Shown here one piece after another: positions 55,370 to 64,000 of a DNA stretch of 64,000 bases. The notes beneath the pieces were generated by a model that saw only the letters and a list, made by a program, of their open reading frames with translations, had not been told where the DNA came from and made no database searches. Made by a program: the position numbers and the translations under genes. Source of the stretch: Malus domestica (taxonomy: Eukaryota; Streptophyta; Magnoliopsida; Rosales; Rosaceae); assembly GCF_042453785.1 (NCBI RefSeq), contig NC_091663.1:37283001-37347000 (forward strand). The letters are read 5' to 3'. Position 1 is the first letter of the stretch; every line of letters begins with the position of its first letter.

Positions 55370-56010
55370 ATAATATAATTGTGGTACGACATGACAAGTT
55401 AGAATCCCAAGAATGAATCCAATTTAGATATGTAACCAAGGGCCTGCTTCCTCATCCTCCTGCTCTCTCAATCATTTACTTTACTGGATTTTGTGAGTAA
55501 AAAAAACAATTAATGGCATCCTAGTCATTGGAGGGAATTTATGGGGAAATTAATTTGGAGAAGCTGCCATTGGAAGTCAAATTATGTTTTTAAGCTTTGA
55601 TTAGTGTATAACATGCAATGGATGAAGGGGTCACCGAATGTGTAGCCAAAGATAAAACAATTAATCAATGATCCAAAACAGGTATAAACAATTAGGCATC
55701 CGCGTATACTAGAAAAGTCCTCAAATTTGAACTAGTCCAACCAATTATATATTGTATATAGACTAACAGCATGCCTTGAGTCTGGGCCACTTAATTAAGG
55801 ATCGACCTTAATATTCTGATTTTACTAGAGTATATTAATTGTTGAGTACTTGAGCATATTTATTTACAATGTTATAGTAGCAACATGTTTTTTAGCTTAA
55901 ATTTTTATATATCAACTTGAAAATGTTGTTGGTTGACTGACTGTTGAGGCAAAGATTACTATTACTTAATCATCATCGTGACCACCAATCAGGGGGCAGT
56001 AGTACTTCTT

Positions 56011-56012
56011 AC

Positions 56013-56080
<68 letters not shown>
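56011..56080. repeat. TA/GA microsatellite paralogous to 29354-29441
   Basis: TA repeats then GA repeats, preceded by a flank (about 55868-56010) closely similar to 29215-29353. Confidence 0.95.
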
Positions 56081-56082
<2 letters not shown>

Positions 56083-58279
56083 ACAACCTGTTTCGGAATT
56101 TACGGACCAAAAAAGGTATTTTTATATTTTTACTAAGTTTGGAGGATATTTTCTGTAATACCTCAACCCCCATTTATATGTATAATTTCGTTGTTCCCCA
56201 AAATGTTTACGAAATTATCAATTAGGTCCATTTTCCTTTACCCATTTGAGCTGCCACGTCGCAGTACCCTATCAACCTTCATGTTCCCTCTGTCACCTAT
56301 CCCGTAACCCCCATTCTTTCTTCTTCTTCTTTCTCTCTTTGCAATCATTCTCATCCCTCTCTTTCTCATCCTCCCGTAAACCCACACCCACACTCACGCA
56401 CATGCACACCCCCATCACCAACCCTGTACCTGCAACACCCCCAATCATCATCATCAAACTTCGTCTCTCTCTCTCTCTCCCGTCGCTGCTAGGAGCAATG
56501 GAACCCAGGAACTCTCCGGCCGAGATTCCTTCGATTTTCTCCAGTTAGGTAAGCTTTGGGTTTATCTCTTTTCGTTCTAATTGAAGCTTGGGTGTGATTT
56601 ATTAAGTGTTATACTCGTGATTTCCAAGATGTTGGAACGAGATCGGCTTGGTGGGAAGCACACCCAACTCCGAAAAAATCGTGGGTGTCAAGGATATTCC
56701 CGATCACCTCCGGCCGTTTCACGGCTAATAGAAGGTATAAATCTCTTCCCCTCGTCTCACTCTTCAATTTGGTACCTAGATCGGGGTCTAAAACCCTTGT
56801 TTTCAGTCAGCCGGAGCTTTAGAAGCTCCGGTGTTCTTCCCCGGTGAAACCAGGCCTTTCAGGCTGTTCCTATAGGTCTCTGGCCTTAGGCCCGTGGTGA
56901 GTTAGCCCAAAACCCCAACCTATTCCAATTTATTCTTAATTGTTCTTAAGTCCCAAAGGGCATTTAAGGCCAGTTTCAGTTGAAGGGCTTAAAGCCCAGC
57001 CCTCTTTGCAATAAGGCATTCGGGCCGTGTGTGTATGTGTGGGTCTGGGTCCAAGCCCAGACAACCCTAAACCTATCCCAACCCAAAACCTTTGACTTCC
57101 AAGCCTTAGGGCCAGGAGGAACTCGGGCCTCAAGCCCGTTAAGCCCATCTTCTTTTTATTAAATTGTTTTCAAAACGCTTAAGGCCCTTGGGCCAATTCT
57201 ATTGGGGCTCTAAGCCCAAAACCCTAAAAAGCCATCACCCTAAACTTATTTCCCTAAATCCTTTAGATCCAAAACCCTTAGGGCCCTATAGGCCCAACCC
57301 AGATCCAAACCCTAAGCCCAGAACCAGTTAACCTTTGACCATTGACTCGGTCAACGGTTAGCGTTGACTTTGACATTGACCGGTCAACGTTGACTTTTCG
57401 GGGTTTCGTCTGGGACCTCTTCGAGGCTAATTTCGACGTCCTGGACCCATTTTTGAAGTCTGTTTTCCCAAATTAAATAATTTGAGTAGAGTTTGACTAA
57501 ATGTAACCTTTATATGATTAGGGACAATTATAGTGGCATTTCCGTCTTCACCAGCAACACGACTTTTCGACGGCGAAGTACTGTGGGTGGACCCCTTCTA
57601 AAATTACATGATTTTATAGTTCAATTTGATAAATGAATAGCATGCCTTATGAGTTTATAATTTGATTTTATGTTAAGCATGTTTATTGAATATGTTGATT
57701 TTCGTCTTGTTTTTTTGGTGAAGGATTCATTGTTAGCCTATATTGAGCTATATTTTAATATATAGTATTTTCTATAAAAAATCATGAACTGGTAGAATAT
57801 CCGATGGATGACGATAGGATGCTAGAACATGTTTTCGAAACCCCTCTTTATAGTATAGACGATGGATGACTTTATACTATGAAGTGGTTATTTTTTAGAG
57901 GCGTAAATATTTGTGCGTACCTAGTAGACACTATGCCGCCTGGGGCGAATATCTGGTGTTGGCAATTAGGTCGGGAGAGATAATCCCTAGCGAAAGGTTA
58001 AGGGACATGAAGACAGGCATTGGGCTGGGAAGGAGTTATCTCTAGCTATGGGCACAGAGACTTAGGTGCAGGCATTAGGCCGGGAGTATTATTATTCAGT
58101 GATCCTACTAGCAGAACACCGCGTTTACGAGATGATACCCGCGATGATTTATATGATGTTTTTCCATGTTATACTCGTTGAGATGTTTTATGGTATGCTA
58201 GAGTTTCAGAAAACCTATTAATTATTATGCTAGTAGTTTTCATTATATATAAACCTGGGGGTTAGTATCTTGATAATTG

Positions 58280-58314
<35 letters not shown>

Positions 58315-58656
58315 GAACTTGGTCTACTCACCCTTGTTTTGCTCTCCCTTTCAGGATTTAGAATCGAGACATACGATTTCGACGTCAATGCTTTCGCATT
58401 GGCATATTCAAGTCCTCTTGGTGTAGGACCCACATCCTCTTATTGATTCAATTTTATATTAATTCTTTTAGAGCTCTAGTTAATTGTATGCCCTTAACAC
58501 GTTCCTAAATTATTAACTCATTGTATTTAAATTCCTAACTCTTATTTGCTTCTTACTCTTAGCTTTTGTATCAATTAATGGCTTTCGTCACCCCTGGGTG
58601 TCGGCCAGCACGTGTCTATCCTAATATTCGGGGAATATCAGGGTCGGGACGTGTCA
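56081..58656 (+). mobile_element. Long LTR-like sequence, possibly a solo LTR of a Ty3 element
   Basis: The sequence begins TAACAACCTG at the edge of the GA repeat and ends GGGTCGGGACGTGTCA. It has the character of a long plant Ty3 LTR: a CT-rich leader (56330-56480), repeated AAGCCC/GGGCC words, and no gene. No internal domain or second LTR is in view, and no clean target duplication was found because the left border falls in a microsatellite. Fossil; structure uncertain. Confidence 0.4.
58283..58313. repeat. ATT microsatellite
   Basis: About ten ATT repeats inside the LTR-like sequence. Confidence 0.9.
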
Positions 58657-58826
58657 TTTTCTTTTTTAAAATGATTTTTAGTTCTTAAATGGTGTGCCCG
58701 GTTTTGTGTCCCCGGTTTCCCCCTTCCTGTGGACTCATCTCTCTCCCTCACTTTTATCTCCTCTCTCTCTCTCTCCCGAAACTCTCTATGCAACTCTCTC
58801 ACTTCTCTGCGCTGTCCCCATTTTCT

Positions 58827-58866
<40 letters not shown>

Positions 58867-59730
58867 TCTCTCTCTATCTTCCTATCACTTTCTCTCCCTT
58901 TCTTTCTTCCCGTTCCACACCCCCGAGGTATCCCTCTCCTCTGCAACCCATCCTCATCCTCATTCCCGAGCTTAACAACATTAGCAACCCTCCAAAGTGA
59001 CGCAAGGACCTCGTGAACCCGTGGCTAGAAGCCTTGTACCCCAACAATGACGTTGTCACTGTTCATTATCTTCACCGACGTATTTCTTGATTTCCCAACG
59101 AAGGTAAGCCTCGAAATTGGTCCCTATCATTGTAGATCATGTCTAGGTTGATGGTTAGTAAGTTTTTGGATGGTTTTGGTGGTGTAGGAACTCGAAAAAA
59201 CTCAAAGAAAGTCACTGTGCAAATCTGGAAATTTCCAGGCTGTGGTCATTTGGCCATATTTTCTGGCCAACTTCGGCCACTACTCGGTCCCCACTTAGTA
59301 TGAATCTCTTCTCCACATTCCTAACTACATTTTGGCTTTTGAATCACTCAATTTAGTTAAGAATCAAAGAAGTTACAAAGCTTTGAAAATTGCCCAAACC
59401 TTCGATCAAAAAACCCAATTTTCAAACGAGCACCGCCCCTTTCGAGGAGTTTTCCAGCCAAACAACGATGAGTTGGTCTGTGTTCAGGGTATCAATCTCT
59501 TCATCTTGTCGAGAACTACAACTTTGGATCACTTGATTTGGTTGAGTAATGAAGAAGTTATGAGCATTTGAAAATGTGCCAAAAACCGGCCAAATCCTTG
59601 GCCTGAAATCGGGTCACCTTAACCCAAAACCTTTTAAACCCTTTTCAAAAACCCAGCTGAAACAATTGGGCTATGTAGTCGGCCCAAACCCAAAACCTAA
59701 TCCCCTAACCTAGCCTAACCCAAGCCCCAT
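58657..59730. other. Fragment of another LTR-like repeat, cut by the second Tat-like element
   Basis: A CT-rich leader with a CA microsatellite (58834-58864), then an intron-like GTAAGCC at about 59103. Text resembling LTR bodies of Rosaceae Ty3 elements follows, without a coding region. It stops abruptly at 59730 where the next LTR begins. The ORF at 59332-59571 has no known domain. Confidence 0.35.
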
Positions 59731-60395
59731 TGTAGATATCGAAATTTCGGTGAAATAAATGTTGATCAATAATTAAAATTTCAACGTTCATGTGTCATAT
59801 ATATTTTACACATAGCATGTGACTCAACAAAAAATCAAGAATCATCAGAAAAGCCATCAAACATGACACGTGTCAACACTTGGCAGAAATGATTTATTTA
59901 ATCTGATTATTTAAATCCAAAAAATCAAGTTTTGGAATTCTATAAATAGGAAGCCAAGGCATTCATTTTGGGGGGGAATTCACATACATTTTCTCTACTT
60001 CCAAATTAGAAGAGAATTCATACCACACCAAAGCCTTGAAGCCTTGAAATGCTAAAGCTCTCAAGCAAATCCCGAAGAATCAAGAAAGCCCTCTTCGTTC
60101 TTTGTCAAAATCCTCCTTCAAGATCAAGCCCCAACGACCCTTGAAGAAACTTCCACTAATTCAAGATCAAGCCCCGACGGTCCTTGAAGAAAGTGTTCAT
60201 CATTCATCATCCGTTCATCCTAAAGATCAAGCCCCGACGGCCCTTTGGATCAACAACATCAAATCTACCCATTACAAAGATAGAATCAGAGGCTAAGTTT
60301 GTAGAAGAGATTGTAACCCTTAAATCATTAATACAAAATATTATTTTGTACACGTGTTCTTGTCTCGTTCATCGCAGGAATTCCCCGTGTTTACA
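59731..60395 (+). repeat. 5' LTR (665 bp) of the second Tat-like element
   Basis: Starts TGTAGATATCG and ends GTTTACA. A TATA-like CTATAAATA lies near 59940. Three hairpin units (near 60116, 60160 and 60220) occupy the place where the first element has eight. Confidence 0.9.
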
Positions 60396-60416
60396 AATTT
60401 AGCACGCCCAGTGGGA
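60396..60416 (+). other. Primer-binding-site region of the second Tat-like element
   Basis: AATTTAGCACGCCCAGTGGG follows the LTR directly, the place and style of the primer site in Tat/Ogre elements. Which tRNA it pairs with is not decided here. Confidence 0.55.
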
Positions 60417-63400
60417 CCATTCTCTACCTCTCATCTCTATCTTTGAATCCGCAAAAAAGCATAAATGGCATCAAAGAAGGCTCAAGTTGTTCTCGCGGCC
60501 AATGTAAGGAACAAGAACGTCATCATCGCAAGCGGTGTCACTTCGAGCGTCACAACTCTAAGCAGGGCAAGAGCTCTTCTGCCGCCTCTTCCACCCCTGC
60601 ATAAACTCCGCCAAAGGAACAAGAGCATCCGAGGCATGAACCTGTGATCACCCTGGCCTCGCTAAGGGCGCCAAGGAAGGAAAGCCCAAGGAAGTACTCT
60701 AGTTCCATGCTTTCCGATGCTGACTCAAGCGGCAGCTCAGCCATGCAAGTCATGACTACTGGAGCGACTTCAATCGATGAGCAGCTGGCTCATATGAATG
60801 AAGCAATCGTAAGGCTAACACGGATTGTGAAAGAAAAAGACCAGTAAATCGCCACACTCGTCAACCAACTAGATGCGAAGCCATGTGAAAGTCGAGCAAG
60901 GGGATGATCCAGTAAAGAAGGAAAACGACGAGGATGAGGAGCCTCATACAGAGAAAGTCGAAGAAAAACTAAAGCTAGACCAATCGGCGACACTCATGGG
61001 ATTTCTCTCTATCCAGCAGCTGCAGGAGATGATCGCCAGTACCATCAAGACACAGTAAGAAGGAAGTTCACATGACTCCGTACTATACTCAAAACCCTAC
61101 TCCAAGAAAATTGATGCTTTGAAGATGCCGAGGGGTTATCAGCCACCAAAGTTTATGCAGTTCGATGGAAAGGGAAACCGGAAACAACATGTCGCCCATT
61201 TCATTGAAACTTGCAACAATGCTGGAATAAAGGGAGATTACCTCGCCAAACAGTTTGTACGCTCACTGAAAGTAAATGCCTTTGAGTGGTACATGGACCT
61301 AGAGCCTGAGTCCATCAACAGCTGGGAGCAATTGGAAAGGGAATTCCTCAACTACTTTTACAGCACCCGCCGCACTGTGAGCATGCTAGAGCCGACAAAC
61401 ACGAAGTAATGGAGGGATGAGCCAGTCATGGACTACATCAACCGATGGCGCAATCTAAGCCTCGACTGCAAGGACAGGCTATCGGAGATCTCTTCAATCG
61501 AGATGTGTGTCCAAGGCATGCAATGGGGGTTACACTATATCCTTCAAGTCATCAAACCACGAACCTTTGAAGAATTAGCCACTCGTGCCCATGACATAGA
61601 GTTAAGCATTGCTCATCATGAAAAAAAAGAGCCAATCACAAACTTTAAGAAGGACAAGGTGTTTGCCCTAAATGTAGATAAAACTGGGAAGAAGCCCGTC
61701 AAGAAAGTTTTTACTGTCAACACTGCGCCGCACCCAAGACAGGTACAAAAGCACCTTGAAGGAATTGGAGCAGAAGTCGTACCCTTTTCCTGACTCAAAC
61801 ATGGATGCAATATTAAAAGACTTGCTGGAAAAGAAGGTGATTGAGTTACCAGAATGCAAGCGCCCTGAAGAAATCAATCGCGTGAACGATCCTAGGTACT
61901 GCAAGTACCATCGTATCGTGAGCCATCCTGTTGGCAAGTGCTTCATTCTCAAATAACTCATTATGAAGCTAGCGCAACAAGGGAAAATCGAGCTCGAGCT
62001 CGACTTCGAAGACACGGCCGCAACACATACTACTACAATTGCATTTGGATCATTCGATCCCGTGCCTCTCCAAGCGACACCTGACCATTCTTATCAATGT
62101 TCAAGTTACACAAAACCTTCTGCGCAACCATCGCCGGGGCAAACGAACAAGATGCACATACCGATGATGAAGAAGGATGGACATTGGTGACCTACAAAAA
62201 AACAAGTAAACCAAAACCACAAGCCACAAGACCAAAGGTGGAACAAAGGAGAAAGCACCGTTGCCGCAACAGTAGGAAACCCAAAAGGAATGTAAAAACT
62301 GCTAAGCCAACTTATGCTAGGGAATCTATGAAGTAAGAGCCACGCATTCCTATCTCCTTGCACGAGTACTTCCCAGAGGATTTCTTCCAACAGTGCACTA
62401 TCGCTACATGTCACATGGTCGAAGTAGAAATGGAAGAGCCATCAAAAGGCAAAGTTATCAGCACTGAGGGAGAAAAAACTTTCACGCTCAAAGAAGGTCT
62501 GCCAACACACTTTAGCATCGAGGAAACGTTACAATCACCAAAGAAGATGCGAAGAGAACTGGCAGCAGTCTTGGCAAGTCCTGACGATCACGAAGTGCAA
62601 GAAAGCAAGAACGAAGTCTTGAAGGTTCGACCATATGAATGTGCCACATGCTGTGCCATCGAGGACCCAATCTACTTCACCGACGAAGACTTACTGCTAG
62701 GATCCAAGCCTCACAACCATCATCTCTTCGTTTCTAGGTACGTAAGGGAGCACAAAGTCAACCGCATGCTTGTGGATGGTGGATCAACCATAAACATCAT
62801 GCCAAAGTCAACAATGACTACAATCGGCATCAAGGTGGATGAACTGTCCCTAAGTCGTCTACTAATCCAAGGTTTAATCAAAGAGGACAAAGAGCGATGG
62901 GCATGATCTGAGTGGAGATGACTATTGGTGAACTCAAATCAAGTATGATATTCCACGTGATTGATGCAAGAATTTCCTACGGCTTGCTCTTAGGAAGGCC
63001 TTGGATCCATGCGAATGGAGTAGTACCGTCCACTCTTCACCAATGCTTAAAATTCTACCGAGAAGGAGTAAAGGTGGTATATGGTGACACCAAACCATTC
63101 ACTGAAGCCGAATCACATTTCGCAGACGCCAAGTTCTACATGGATGAAGACATGGTGCCCGAAGCTCTTCTAAAATAGATCAAATCCACGGGCAAAGCAA
63201 CACCTAAAAAGTAGGAGTGGCAAGCCATGCCCAAAAAGCAAGAAGAAGAAGCTATGCCGTCTTCAAGTAAGAACGATGATGAGCTTGCTAAACCTGCAAC
63301 AACTAAAAGGAGCAATATACCCTCAAATGGACCAAACACACCCGTCTTCCGATACATCCCAATGTCGAGAAGAAAGAATGGTCAATCTCCGTTCGAAACT

Positions 63401-64000
63401 AGAGCAAGCAAAGCTGATGCACAGCAGCACAGGGATAATGTAAAGTTGCTCAAGACAAATGCACTTTTTCCTCTGACACGGCTAGGCGACGCTAAGGTTG
63501 CAAGACTACCACAAGGCCTCATAAAAGCTCTACCAAAGGGGATGGAACCAAGCTTTCTCCTAACCAAGAGGACCGAAGAAGGTTTTGATCAAAACGCCTA
63601 TAAACTCATGTCGAAAGCTGGGTACGACTTCGCTTCTTCTTCGAATCTTGGAAAGAATGTTTCAAACACCGTCAACAATAAAGAACGTGACCTCACGGAG
63701 ACCCAAAAGAAGTTGAAGAAGCATGGTTACAGAGTTAACAATAACAAAGCTGGACTTGGCTTCACACCAAATGCACCCGTGAAGATTTCAAGCAAAGCGA
63801 AAAATGCTAGCACCCAACACATCAGTGTGAGCATTGAACAAGATTAAGCGGAGCCTAAATCCGCCCCTCGGACGTCAGTCTTTGATAGGATGAATCGTTC
63901 AAGACCTAGAACATCAACACTTAATCGTATTGGTGGTCAAAACCGAACCTCTGTCTTCAAGAGGCTTAACATGCCAACATCTCAAAGCTCTGTTTTTGAA

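Larger units (their letters stand above)
59731..64000 (+). mobile_element. 5' part of a second Tat/Ogre-like Ty3 element (fossil, runs off the window)
   Basis: A 5' LTR (59731-60395), a primer-site region, a gag region (about 60464-62340), a retropepsin-like region (about 62640-63180) and the start of the protease-RT linker (to 64000) follow in normal order. The gag core has the retrotransposon gag pattern near 61.1-61.6 kb (FEWYMDLEPESINSWEQLER); the protease has a VDGGSTINIM active-site block. The long spacer before RT is typical of Tat/Ogre elements. It is broken, with around half a dozen or more breaks in the visible part. Its LTR is related to, but well diverged from, that of the first element. 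Confidence 0.85.

Overview
This window is nuclear DNA of a flowering plant, most likely a woody Rosaceae of the apple/pear group. Evidence is the intron-rich genes with GT-AG junctions, a chloroplast-targeted Clp protease gene, NAC, WRKY, GRAS and F-box genes, a eukaryotic tRNA-Asp, and very dense plant transposons. The species call is inference from familiarity with the repeat families, not from a search.

Three protein genes look intact and normally spliced: an INO80-complex subunit B-like gene (PAPA-1 plus HIT zinc finger, coding 12535-15089, +), the chloroplast Clp protease subunit CLPP5 (16511-19183, +), and a group IIe WRKY factor (24594-25971, -) with a long Gln/Glu repeat. An intron-less multi-pass membrane protein of unknown function (45201-46103, +) is also open, and there is one good tRNA-Asp(GTC) at 29112-29183. 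Broken host genes are a NAC-like gene (7499-8619), an F-box gene (28236-28925), a GRAS gene (32026-33864) and truncated copies of the membrane-protein, GRAS, F-box and tRNA genes.

Layout. 1-7110: 3' part of a Tat/Ogre-like Ty3 LTR element, with an antisense ORF, host-gene fragments (aspartyl protease exon, DEAD-box helicase end) and a 3' LTR made largely of hairpin repeats. 7.1-11 kb: NAC relic, LINE tail, MITEs. 11-26 kb: the gene-rich part, with Mutator-type, Harbinger-type and other DNA elements between genes. 27-28.2 kb: DNA element with subterminal repeats. 28.2-33.9 kb: unit 1 of a duplicated block (F-box, tRNA-Asp, membrane protein, GRAS), carrying a TRIM insertion. 33.9-35.6 kb: Mutator-type element. 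35.9-40.8 kb: hAT element filled with about eleven copies of a 347-bp repeat. 41-45.1 kb: LINE broken by two nested DNA elements. 45.2-56.1 kb: further pieces of the duplicated block, interrupted by a young Copia element with matching LTRs and target-site duplication. 56.1-59.7 kb: long LTR-like sequence. 59.7-64 kb: 5' end of a second Tat/Ogre-like element running off the window.

The paralogous blocks serve as each other's empty-site controls, so several insertions (TRIM, Copia, a small MITE, a 580-bp hAT) can be ordered in time from the sequence itself. The most unusual structures are the hAT element carrying the ORF-bearing tandem array, the multi-gene chimera inside the first LTR element, and the hairpin-repeat LTRs.
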